From NCBI RefSeq assembly GCF_025359345.1, contig NZ_JANYGQ010000028.1, forward strand, positions 248,001-312,000: a stretch of 64,000 nucleotides of DNA. Reading direction: 5' to 3'. The notes below the pieces were generated by a model. The model did not search any database. It was not told the origin of the DNA and worked only from the letters and a program-made list of their open reading frames with translations. Shown in pieces: positions 35,301 through 43,314 of the stretch (position 1 is the first letter of the stretch; each line of letters begins with the position of its first letter). The position numbers were made by a program, and so were the translations under genes. This DNA is from Mucilaginibacter sp. GTDB taxonomy: Bacteria > Bacteroidota > Bacteroidia > Sphingobacteriales > Sphingobacteriaceae.

Positions 35301-36351
35301 CAAAAGTGTATAATTGGTGCTCATAAGCATCAAGCACCTCGCTGCGGCGCTGTCTTAAATATGTTTTAAATGATATATTGCTTTTTGGATAGCTGCGTAG
35401 GGCAAGCAGGTTAACACAATGCCCAACCAGCCTGTAGTTGTCGGTAGCTGGCTGACCGGCTGCAGGCAAACCAATAATAATTTCTTCCTGACCGGTTACC
35501 TGTTTTAAAAATACTTCGAATGCAGCCAGTAATGTAGTTACAAAGCTCGTTCCGTTGGTTTTGGCCAGTTTTTTTACATCACTTGCCAAAGCGCCGTCCA
35601 AAATCAGGTCGTCGCGATGGCTTTTGTAGGTACGTAGAGTTGGGCGTGGATAATCAGTTGGGATGTCCAGAAGATGACCACTGCCAATAAACTGGTCAAT
35701 CCAGAACTGCTCCGTTTCTTTATTTAAGCCACTGTCGGTATGTACCATATCGTTAACGGCATACTCGCTGAACAGCGGCGGCGCAGGTAATTTTATGTAT
35801 TCGTTTTTTGTATAGGCAGAATAAAGCTTACTCAAATCCTGCATCATAATGCCTATCGACCATCCGTCGCAAACGATGTGATGGGCAACAAAAGTTAAAA
35901 GGTGTTCGTTTTCTGATAGTTTAAATGACGATGCCTTAAATAGCGGGCCGGTAACCAGGTTGAAAGGCGTTAAGGCAATTTGCTTATTATATTCGTCTAC
36001 GAAATTCTTTTGTTGTGCGGCGGTTGATGATGAAATGTCTTGGTAGTCGATATCAAGTACCAATTCTTTGTAAACGCAAATGTTCTTTCCATCGGCACTA
36101 AACGACATCCTCAACGCTTCGTGCATGTTTACCATTCCCTGCAAAGCGCGCATCATGGCGTTGGTATTAAAAATGCCGGTTAACAGCAGCGAAAAGCATT
36201 CGTTATAGGCACAGTTAGCCGCCGCGCCTCCGATAAGGCACGATGTCCAAATCTCAACCTGCGGTTCAGTTGCAGGTGCGATTAACGAAATTTCGGGCCC
36301 TGCGAAAGGATCAAACTCTACAGGGTTTGTATCTACCATAATAGTTTCCAA
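32323..36351 (-). CDS. Nonribosomal peptide synthetase, C-A-PCP-TE
   Basis: The 1342-residue module has a condensation domain (about 20-450) with the active HHxxxDG site (His157, His158, Asp162, Gly163). The adenylation domain (about 485-980) follows, then a carrier domain with Ser1025 (LGGHSL) and a thioesterase (about 1070-1342) with Ser1155 (GYSFGG), Asp1182 and His1316. The specificity code read by eye against PheA is D-I-L-Q-I-G-V-I-W-K, closest to glycine. It is separated by five bases from the PKS/NRPS gene upstream. I infer that it couples the beta-aminoacyl chain from that protein to glycine and releases the product. Its A-PCP-TE part is paralogous to the protein at 17917. Confidence 0.93.
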   Translation of the reverse strand: METIMVDTNPVEFDPFAGPEISLIAPATEPQVEIWTSCLIGGAAANCAYNECFSLLLTGIFNTNAMMRALQGMVNMHEALRMSFSADGKNICVYKELVLDIDYQDISSSTAAQQKNFVDEYNKQIALTPFNLVTGPLFKASSFKLSENEHLLTFVAHHIVCDGWSIGIMMQDLSKLYSAYTKNEYIKLPAPPLFSEYAVNDMVHTDSGLNKETEQFWIDQFIGSGHLLDIPTDYPRPTLRTYKSHRDDLILDGALASDVKKLAKTNGTSFVTTLLAAFEVFLKQVTGQEEIIIGLPAAGQPATDNYRLVGHCVNLLALRSYPKSNISFKTYLRQRRSEVLDAYEHQLYTFGSLLKKLHIARDSSRLPLVPVMFNIDMGLDDDVEFYQLHHKLISNPREYENFEIFLNIAGHEESPTLEWSYNTQLFKPSTIKKMMDSFEFLLRELVKDPDVLIGNILTMDSAELSHQLIEWNDTACAYPRETPLHKLIANIAAGTPDKTAITFGEQKTTYKELNERANQLAAILIKNGVKKGNKVAFSMDRSAEMVISMLAIMKAGAVYIPLDPIFPINRINYMIEDSQAVVLLTSMDYKGKYQSNARELVLEDEWLAIDDYPTTDPDVTVAGDDLVYILYTSGSTGMPKGVQIAQHNLVNFLYSMQKQPGLAPADKLLAVTTISFDIAGLELFLPLLTGAEIILADAATAKDGRALLDIIKNHGATVMQATPYTWRIMLEAGWSKETAIKAICGGEALPAELAERILTCASSLWNVYGPTETTIWSTVKEIKAAEKISIGRPIDNTSIYILDKFLRPLGVGIPGEIYIGGDGVAKGYLNRAELTAEKFVADPFTKISGAKMYNTGDLGRFMPDGEIECLGRVDAQVKIRGYRIETGEIEYNLVNNTNIKEAVVLARPDNFGIDKLVAFVVVNKDSASQDEAAHVQNWKETLRNSVPDYMVPDNFVVLDEMPLTPNGKVDKKVLAKHGISTVDTGHGFVAPRTDVEQLVANIWKEYLGIDKIGVYDNFFELGGHSLIAVQVMTRIEKETGKRLPLAALFETSTVEKLALMLQMDGKSITWDSLVPIKPKGNKMPLYMVHGAGLNVLLFNTLAMNMADDQPVFGLQAKGLDGVEEPLGSIEEIAAHYIESIMKQNPDGPYALAGYSFGGIIAFEMTKQFEAMGKEVKVLAMFDTYAYRSPHHDPVLIKLIKRSRFFKDKMAYALSSSSGIKETISDKKLSLTRRFKRAWWRFKYGKEQKQEGFFGYSNKIDEMNNLAERRYQLKPYNVAVEVFRAENRTFYMDDFEYLGWKPYALKGMHIHQIPGEHNTIFKAPNDKIFAQVLQKCLDDAVKK

Positions 36352-36356
36352 CCTTC

Positions 36357-39300
36357 TTATTTTACTTGTAAATACTTGCCGGGGTTATTGCTGTCAACTA
36401 TAAACCAGCCCGGGTTACCGTCTTTATCGCGACCAAGCCTGGCGCCTGGGAAGGGTGATTCCATAAAAGGGTTAAACTCCTCTTTTGTCTCAGCCTTTTT
36501 TGAGGGGAAGAACCCTGATTCAATCATCTCATCAACACTTTCCCTAAAGGCTTCGATAATTTTATCAACCTCTGCCCTGGTGTGCGATGCTGTAAGGAAG
36601 CAAGGGAACAAATCCCAAATGTGAATGCCTTTATTACGCATCAGCGTAAACAGCAACTCTCCATACGGAAGCTCATCCTTAAATTTTATTTTCCATAATG
36701 AGCCAAACGATGGTGAATATAATGGAATGCCTGTGCTCTCGCATATTGCATTTAGTTCGCCGGCTAAATATGCTGTAAGTTTATTTAAGCCTTCCTGTAA
36801 AGCCGGGCCTTGTTCTTTCATATATTGTAACGAAGCCTTACCTGCAGCAAGCGCTAACGGATGCCTCACAAATGTACCTGCAAAGTAGGTTACTCCTGCT
36901 TCAGGCTGCGAATTATCGCCATATTGCCAGAAACCGCCGTCCAATGCATCCATAAAGTGTTTTACGCCAGCAATGGCACCAATTGGCATACCACCACCAA
37001 TAACCTTGCCATAAGTGCCCAAATCGGCTTTTATGCCGAACATGGCCTGTGCGCCGCCCGGGTGCATGCGGAAACCGCTGATAACCTCGTCGAATATTAG
37101 ACAGGTGCCCGATTGTTTGGTTATTTCTCTTACTTTTTTAAGGAATTCAACCGGCTGGAACTCTGGCCTGCGGCTTTGTACCGGTTCAACCAATACGGCT
37201 GCAAGCTCATGGGCACGTTCCTGTATAATCCTTAACGTTTCGTCTGTACCGTAATCCAGTATCAGCATATTTTGCACCACCTCGGGCATAATTCCGGGGG
37301 CGGCAGGTATGGTTTTTAATTTTTTAGTTCCGCGTACAATTACCTCGTCGTTAATGCCGTGGTATGAACCGCTAAAGGCAACCATCAGTGAACGACCTGT
37401 TACAGTACGAGCAATACGCATAGCGCCAAGCACCGCTTCCGAACCGGTGTTGCATAATGCAGCACGGTCAAAATTGGTCAGTTCGGTTATCAGCTCGCAA
37501 ACGTCGCCTGCCAAAACATGCTGCGGGCCAATTTCATAACCATTCTCAACTTGTTCCAACACAGCTTTCTTCAGCACATCAACCTGGTAACCCAAAAAGT
37601 TTGAGCCGAAGCCGTTTAACGCATCTATGTAGTCGTTACCGTCAATATCCCAAACGTGGCTGCCTTTTGAGCGGTTTACCACCAACGGGTAAACAACTTC
37701 TTTAGTCAATGGCCTGAAACCGCTAACCACACGCGGGTCAGCCATGTGTTCACGGTGTTCCTGGGTGTAGATTTTACTGCTCTTTGTTTTATCGTTATAG
37801 CTTTTGGTTAAGTCGCTAAGAAATTTCTGTTGTTTATCGCTCAGGCCCTGCACTTGTTTTTCGATACGTGCCGTGGCGCCGAATGGTTTTTTAACTTCTA
37901 TTTGTTCTTCGGCGGTAAGATCATATACAATGCCGTTTTTTGCGGCTGGCGCTTCTGGTGCAAGTACAACCGGAGCCGAGGACACCGGTGCGGGCGCTTG
38001 TGGTGCGCTGCCGGTTTGCATCATTGCCAACTGGCTGGCCAGCATTTGTATCTGCTGCTGTATCATATCAAGCGCCGGGTTAGCTGCAACAGGTGCAGGC
38101 GCGGCAACGTTGTTATAAACGGGCTGATGGCTCGCAACCGGCGCAGCTTGTGGCTGGTAAGCGCCTGCAGGCAGGCTTGCATCCAAATAAGATGCCAGCG
38201 AGTCGATAGTATTGTACTCTTCAAATAATTTTCTGAAGGTAATAGGAACGTTAAACTCTTTTTTAAGATTGGTTGCAATTTGAGTCAACAAAAGTGAATC
38301 AAAGCCAATTTCGATAAAATTCATATCGGTTGATGCGCCATCAATCTCAATTCCGGAAGCATCTTCAAATAGTTCCTTTAATTTACCGGTTAATAGTTCT
38401 TTTCTCATCAGGGATTGTTGTATGGGTGTTTGTTCTTGTTGTATTGTTGTTACTTGTATTTCTGTTATTTGTATTTGTTCTGTTGCCTTTACCGGCAGCG
38501 GGGCATCAAGCCAGTAGCGTTTATTATCAAATGCATAAGTTGGTAAATTCAGTTTTAAGCGTGTCTGGTTATTATAAAATGCCTTCCAATCAGGCTCCAA
38601 ACCGTTTAGCCACAACTGGCCCAACGCCCTTAATACGGAATAGTACTCGGTAAGTGTTTCATTTTTTTCAAATCCTGCAATAATTGGCGTAGTTTTCACC
38701 GTAATCTGCTGTCTCGAAAGGGTTGCCAGTACGATTCCAGGCCCAACTTCCAGTAAAAGGCGGCCTTCGTCCTCCTGCAAAGTATTCACCGCGCTGGCGA
38801 AACGAACGGTTTTGCGCAGGTGATTTGCCCAATATTTCGGACTGGTTGCTTCGGCCTCGCTCATCCAGGTGCCGGTAACTGTCGATACGATTGGTTTTAC
38901 CGGCGGATATAATTTTATCGATTTAACCACTGTTTCAAACGGCGCAACAATGTCATCCATCATAGCCGAGTGGAATGCATGGCTGGTTTGCAGTAAACGG
39001 CCGGGGATATCCATTTTTTCCAACTCGATAGAAAATTCAGCTACCAGGTCATCTGGCCCGGCAACTACACAGAGTTTATTACTGTTAATAGCAGCAATGG
39101 ATAACCCTGCCGGTAAAAGTGTTTCTAACTTTTCAGCCTCACATCTTACCGAAAGCATGCTTCCTTTTTCGACTTCGCTAACCATCCTGGCGCGGGTTGA
39201 TATTAGCAGTAGTGCATCTTTAAGACTGAAAACGCCTGCTAAATGCGCGGCAACAAATTCGCCGATACTGTGGCCGGTTAAAATGGCGGGTTGTATACCC

Positions 39301-42300
39301 CAACTCATCCATAGTTTAGCCATGGCATACTCAATAATAAATATGGCTGGCTGGGTATAAAAGGTATTTTTTATAGCTGCGGTTGACGCGTCATCAATAA
39401 TGGCCGGGTATATAATGTTAAATATGCCTGCCTGAGGCGAATCTTTTAATAGTTCGATACATTCATCTACCGCCGCTGCAAAAACAGGTTCGGTATCGTA
39501 AAGCCCTTTGCCCATGTTAATGTATTGCGAGCCCTGGCCAGGGAACATAAATACTATTTCAGATGCCTTTGATGCAAGGTTTTTTGCGGATGATGGCTCA
39601 ATAGGAGCACTTAATTTGGCTGATATTTCGTCGGTATCGCCCACAATTACAAACCTGCGGTGGTTAAAATCAACACGGGTATTTCGCAGGGTAGCGGCTA
39701 TATCCGCGGCGTTTAAATCTTTATTGTTTTGGGCAAAACCGGCAAGTTTGTCGGCATAGTTGCCCACGCTCGCTTCGGTTTTTGCCGACCAGGTGATTAA
39801 GCTTAGGGGTTTAGATTTACCTGTTTGCATAGGTATGTTTTCAAACTCCTCTAAAATAATGTGCACGTTGGTGCCGCCAACCCCAAAAGAACTAACACCT
39901 GCGCGCCTTTTTTCGGCCGAGTCCCAGTTTTTAAGCCTTGAATTAACGTAGAAGGGACTTTCTGCTAAATTGATATTCGGATTGGTCTGTTGATAAAATA
40001 TGGATGCCGGTATTTGCTTATGGTGCAAAGCTAACGCAGTTTTTATTAAGCCCGCTACGCCAGACGCTGCAGTTAAGTGCCCTATGTTGCTTTTTACCGA
40101 ACCGATAGCGCAAAACTGTTTGCTTTCATGAGCGCCAAAAGCCAGGTTAAGGCCTTCAATTTCTATCGGGTCACCCAGCGGGGTTGCGGTACCATGCGCT
40201 TCTATGTAGCTAAGGGTCGATGCATCAATATCAGCATCGTTAATAGCCATTGCGATTGCGCCGGCCTGGCCCTGCGCGCTTGGGCCGCCAAAGCTGCCTT
40301 TGTCGGCACCATCGTTGTTTATTCCTATTCCTTTTATTATGGCGTAAATAGTGTCGCCATCGCGTTCGGCATCTTCGCGGCTTTTTAAAAGCACTACGCC
40401 TGCGCCATCGCTAAACACCGTTCCGGTTGCATCAGCATCAAATGGGCGGCAATGGCCATCTTTACTCATAATTGAGCCCTCCTCGTAAAAATGCCCGCTT
40501 TTTATGGGTGAGGTAATCGACACTGCACCGGCAAGCGCAATGTCGCATTGCCCGTCACGTATCGCGCTAACCGCCTGTGCTATCGCCAGTGATGATGTTG
40601 AACACCCCGAGTGTACAGCCACCGCAGGCCCTTTCAGGTTTAGCTGGTAAGAGGCGCGGGTTGCTATGTAATCTTTTTCGTTAAGTGTCCGTACGTTAAA
40701 CTGGCCATACTGATCCGCTTTAGCTGGATGGTTGAGTACATTATTGGTATAATAAGTGTTATACCCTGTACCGGCAAATACCCCAACCGAACCATTATAT
40801 TTTTGTGGCAGGTAGCCTGTACTTTCTAAAGCTTCCCAAGCAATTTGTAAAAAAATGCGTTGTTGCGGGTCCATTAACTCGACTGAACGCGGGTTGAAGC
40901 CAAAAAATGCGGCATCAAATTCGTCTGCACCATCAATCAGCCCCCTTGCCTTAACATAAGCAGGGTCGCTTTTTATATTTGATGGGATAGATATGTCAAT
41001 TTCATCAGCCGTAAAAAAGCTGGTTCCTTCGCGGCCCTCAATCAATAAATCCCAAAACTCTTCAATGTTTTTTGCGCCAGGGAAACGACCGGCCATGCCT
41101 ATAATGGCAATATCGGCGTTTGCTTTTTTGTTTTTATCTTTCTTAAATGTAAATGTCGAGGCTTTGCTCGCACCGGTAATAAAGTTAACCAGGGCACCGA
41201 TCGTAGGGTATTGGTATAGTTTTGTGATGGGCACTTCGTAATTAAACTTATGCTTCAGTTCGGCTACGGTTTTTAGCGCAAGCAAGGAGTTGCCGCCGAG
41301 CTCGAAGAAATTGTCGTCGGTGCCGATTTTATCCAGCAGCAACAGTTCCATCCAAATACCTGTAATGTTTTTTTCGATAGGGGTGGACGGGGCTTTGTAC
41401 AAAACACTTAGTTCCGGTCTTTTCAAATCCGGTTTCGGCAATGCTTTGCGGTCAACCTTGCCACTGGTTGTTTTTGGAAATTCTTTCACCCATACATAAG
41501 CAGACGGGTGCATAAAATCAGGCAATTGCTTTTCAATGCTTTTGCGCACGTAATCGGTATCCGGTTTATCATTACCAGATATCATATATGCAACCAGGCG
41601 CTTACTGCCGGGCACATCTTCGCGGGCAACAACTACTGCCTGTTGTATATCATTTAGTTGATTTATTAAAACTTCAATTTCGCCAATTTCCACACGGTTG
41701 CCACGGATTTTTACCTGTGTATCGCGGCGGCCCAAATAATCGATATTACCATCGGGTAAGTAACGGGCTAAGTCGCCGGTGCGATAAATGCGGGTTGTTT
41801 TGCCGGGCGCTTCTTCCCATTGCATAAACTTTTCAGCCGTCATTTCCGGGCGGTTAAGGTAACCATCGGCCAGGGCGAGGCCTGCAACGCAAAGTTCCCC
41901 GGTTTCGCCATGCGGAACTTGTTTTAGCTCTTCGTCAAGTATCAGTATCTCTGTCTCGTCAATCGGGATGCCTATGTTTGGCAGCGGTGGCCATTGTGTT
42001 GGGTCGCCATCCAATTTTAATTGGGTAACCACATGGGTTTCGGTCGGGCCGTATTGGTTGTATAAAACGCAATTCGGCAAAGCCGAGAAAAAGCGGACAA
42101 TCTGCGGGGTTATTTTTAACTGTTCTCCTGCAGTCATTACTTCTTTCAAACAAGCCGGGAAATATTTTTCTGCGTCGGCCGCCTCAGTTAAGTACTGGAG
42201 CACCACAAATGGTAAAAATATGCGGTTTACCTGGTGCTGCTCGATGTACCGAAGTAAGCGATAAGGGTCAACCCGCATTTCTTCATCAACCAAAACCAAA

Positions 42301-42920
42301 GTGCCGCCGGTGCCTAGCGTGGCAAATATTTCCTGGAACGATACATCAAACGTTAAAGGTGCAAACTGTAAGGTATTTATGCCTGCAGTCGATATCGATT
42401 CTTTTTGCTGCCACGAAAGTAGATTAGCCAGCGCGGCATGCCCCATGGAAACACCCTTTGGTGTACCTGTGGAGCCGGAAGTATATAAAACATAACAAGC
42501 CGATTTGCTTTCGGGGATAACTGTGTTAGTTGTTGGGTAGTCTTTATCTGAAATTAATACCTTAATGCCCAACGGTTCAAAAAAATGCTGGTGCGATGGT
42601 GTTGCCACGCACAAATCAATGCCCGAATCGGTTACAATTTGCTGCAGGCGGTCTTGCGGGTAATCAGGGTCGAGGGGTAAATACGCCTTGCCGGCTTTTA
42701 AAATTGCCAAAACACTTACAATAGTTTCCACCGCCCTGTGGGTGCTTACACCCACGTTTAGTGACGTTGGTGAATTTTTGAAGATTTGAGCCGCCAAATT
42801 ATCTGCCTTTTGGCCCAATTGGCAATAAGTCAAGCTTTGGTTGCCAAAAATTATCGCCACTGCATCGGGCGTTTTATTTTTTTGCAACTCGAACAGGTTA
42901 TGTATCAGCAAATTGTTCAT
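36357..42920 (-). CDS. Hybrid NRPS-PKS: A-PCP-KS-AT-ACP-aminotransferase
   Basis: The 2187-residue protein contains adenylation (1-500), PCP (Ser545), ketosynthase (603-1030: Cys773 in HSGCSTSS, His909, His948), acyltransferase (1122-1430: GHSIG Ser1218; HAFH around 1314-1317 suggests malonyl-CoA), ACP (Ser1542 in GFDSLLL), a Pro/Ala/Gln linker (1585-1665) and a class III PLP aminotransferase (1720-2140; Asp1944, Lys1972 in GKVIGGG). The aminotransferase is like that of MycA/ItuA, which converts a beta-ketoacyl carrier intermediate to beta-amino. No KR or DH is present in the 75 residues between AT and ACP. The A-domain code D-V-Q-F-M-A-Q-V-V-K is nearest to proline codes I recall, with low certainty. 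This is the first gene of its operon. Confidence 0.93.
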   Translation of the reverse strand: MNNLLIHNLFELQKNKTPDAVAIIFGNQSLTYCQLGQKADNLAAQIFKNSPTSLNVGVSTHRAVETIVSVLAILKAGKAYLPLDPDYPQDRLQQIVTDSGIDLCVATPSHQHFFEPLGIKVLISDKDYPTTNTVIPESKSACYVLYTSGSTGTPKGVSMGHAALANLLSWQQKESISTAGINTLQFAPLTFDVSFQEIFATLGTGGTLVLVDEEMRVDPYRLLRYIEQHQVNRIFLPFVVLQYLTEAADAEKYFPACLKEVMTAGEQLKITPQIVRFFSALPNCVLYNQYGPTETHVVTQLKLDGDPTQWPPLPNIGIPIDETEILILDEELKQVPHGETGELCVAGLALADGYLNRPEMTAEKFMQWEEAPGKTTRIYRTGDLARYLPDGNIDYLGRRDTQVKIRGNRVEIGEIEVLINQLNDIQQAVVVAREDVPGSKRLVAYMISGNDKPDTDYVRKSIEKQLPDFMHPSAYVWVKEFPKTTSGKVDRKALPKPDLKRPELSVLYKAPSTPIEKNITGIWMELLLLDKIGTDDNFFELGGNSLLALKTVAELKHKFNYEVPITKLYQYPTIGALVNFITGASKASTFTFKKDKNKKANADIAIIGMAGRFPGAKNIEEFWDLLIEGREGTSFFTADEIDISIPSNIKSDPAYVKARGLIDGADEFDAAFFGFNPRSVELMDPQQRIFLQIAWEALESTGYLPQKYNGSVGVFAGTGYNTYYTNNVLNHPAKADQYGQFNVRTLNEKDYIATRASYQLNLKGPAVAVHSGCSTSSLAIAQAVSAIRDGQCDIALAGAVSITSPIKSGHFYEEGSIMSKDGHCRPFDADATGTVFSDGAGVVLLKSREDAERDGDTIYAIIKGIGINNDGADKGSFGGPSAQGQAGAIAMAINDADIDASTLSYIEAHGTATPLGDPIEIEGLNLAFGAHESKQFCAIGSVKSNIGHLTAASGVAGLIKTALALHHKQIPASIFYQQTNPNINLAESPFYVNSRLKNWDSAEKRRAGVSSFGVGGTNVHIILEEFENIPMQTGKSKPLSLITWSAKTEASVGNYADKLAGFAQNNKDLNAADIAATLRNTRVDFNHRRFVIVGDTDEISAKLSAPIEPSSAKNLASKASEIVFMFPGQGSQYINMGKGLYDTEPVFAAAVDECIELLKDSPQAGIFNIIYPAIIDDASTAAIKNTFYTQPAIFIIEYAMAKLWMSWGIQPAILTGHSIGEFVAAHLAGVFSLKDALLLISTRARMVSEVEKGSMLSVRCEAEKLETLLPAGLSIAAINSNKLCVVAGPDDLVAEFSIELEKMDIPGRLLQTSHAFHSAMMDDIVAPFETVVKSIKLYPPVKPIVSTVTGTWMSEAEATSPKYWANHLRKTVRFASAVNTLQEDEGRLLLEVGPGIVLATLSRQQITVKTTPIIAGFEKNETLTEYYSVLRALGQLWLNGLEPDWKAFYNNQTRLKLNLPTYAFDNKRYWLDAPLPVKATEQIQITEIQVTTIQQEQTPIQQSLMRKELLTGKLKELFEDASGIEIDGASTDMNFIEIGFDSLLLTQIATNLKKEFNVPITFRKLFEEYNTIDSLASYLDASLPAGAYQPQAAPVASHQPVYNNVAAPAPVAANPALDMIQQQIQMLASQLAMMQTGSAPQAPAPVSSAPVVLAPEAPAAKNGIVYDLTAEEQIEVKKPFGATARIEKQVQGLSDKQQKFLSDLTKSYNDKTKSSKIYTQEHREHMADPRVVSGFRPLTKEVVYPLVVNRSKGSHVWDIDGNDYIDALNGFGSNFLGYQVDVLKKAVLEQVENGYEIGPQHVLAGDVCELITELTNFDRAALCNTGSEAVLGAMRIARTVTGRSLMVAFSGSYHGINDEVIVRGTKKLKTIPAAPGIMPEVVQNMLILDYGTDETLRIIQERAHELAAVLVEPVQSRRPEFQPVEFLKKVREITKQSGTCLIFDEVISGFRMHPGGAQAMFGIKADLGTYGKVIGGGMPIGAIAGVKHFMDALDGGFWQYGDNSQPEAGVTYFAGTFVRHPLALAAGKASLQYMKEQGPALQEGLNKLTAYLAGELNAICESTGIPLYSPSFGSLWKIKFKDELPYGELLFTLMRNKGIHIWDLFPCFLTASHTRAEVDKIIEAFRESVDEMIESGFFPSKKAETKEEFNPFMESPFPGARLGRDKDGNPGWFIVDSNNPGKYLQVK

Positions 42921-42965
42921 TTTTCTCTTTTGTGCTTTGGCCAGGGATTTTTACCCCTAAATTTA

Positions 42966-42979
42966 TTAAAACGTTTTAA
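42966..42979. promoter_or_regulatory. 14-base palindrome in the leader of the assembly-line operon
   Basis: TTAAAACGTTTTAA is perfectly self-complementary and begins 46 bases before the NRPS-PKS start. It could bind a dimeric regulator, but AT-rich palindromes can occur by chance. Confidence 0.3.
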
Positions 42980-43161
42980 ATTATAGCTTAATTGTGCAAT
43001 TGTAACTTAATCAATTATTTACCGTAAAGCAAAATTTATAAAAACGGGGTAAAAAATATACTTTAAACTAATTATAACTTTTTATACGTGTCATTGCAAA
43101 ATTTGGTTATAGCCAGCCGGAATATTAAAATGCCGATGTTTACGTTAATGCTAACATTTAA

Positions 43162-43282
43162 ACACTAATTCCACGAATTTTTTCGAATTCCACGAATTGG
43201 CCTTTTAAAGAAAAATTCTTATAATTCGCATTGACAGATGCTTATTAAAAAACAAATTCGTGTAATTCGTATTAATTAGTGT
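43162..43282. repeat. ACACTAATT...AATTAGTGT inverted repeat with AATTCGTG words
   Basis: The left arm has ACACTAATTCCACGAATT and ATTCCACGAATT. The right arm has AAATTCGTGTAATTCGT and ends in AATTAGTGT. The whole could form a long imperfect stem. Elements with this wording are widespread between Bacteroidota genes. Confidence 0.7.
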
Positions 43283-43300
43283 GAATTTGTGCCTGTTAAA

Positions 43301-43308
43301 TATCTTTG
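43301..43308 (+). promoter_or_regulatory. Possible -7 element for the TPR gene
   Basis: TATCTTTG matches TAnnTTTG exactly, six bases before the ATG at 43315. If used, the transcript would be leaderless or nearly so. No -33 TTG is at standard spacing. Confidence 0.35.
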
Positions 43309-43314
43309 CCTCCG

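Larger units (their letters stand above)
42921..43314. other. Intergenic region upstream of the assembly-line operon
   Basis: About 390 bases separate the divergent NRPS-PKS and TPR genes. Positions 42921-43161 are AT-rich and should contain the operon promoter; TAAATTTTG on the minus strand is one base too long for the -7 consensus. A perfect palindrome TTAAAACGTTTTAA is at 42966-42979. Positions 43162-43282 are an inverted repeat. No gene is seen. Confidence 0.5.

Noticed and set aside
36357..42920. Ketoreductase domain expected in a PKS module
   Set aside because: Only about 75 residues lie between AT and ACP, with no nucleotide-binding motif. The aminotransferase takes over processing of the keto group.
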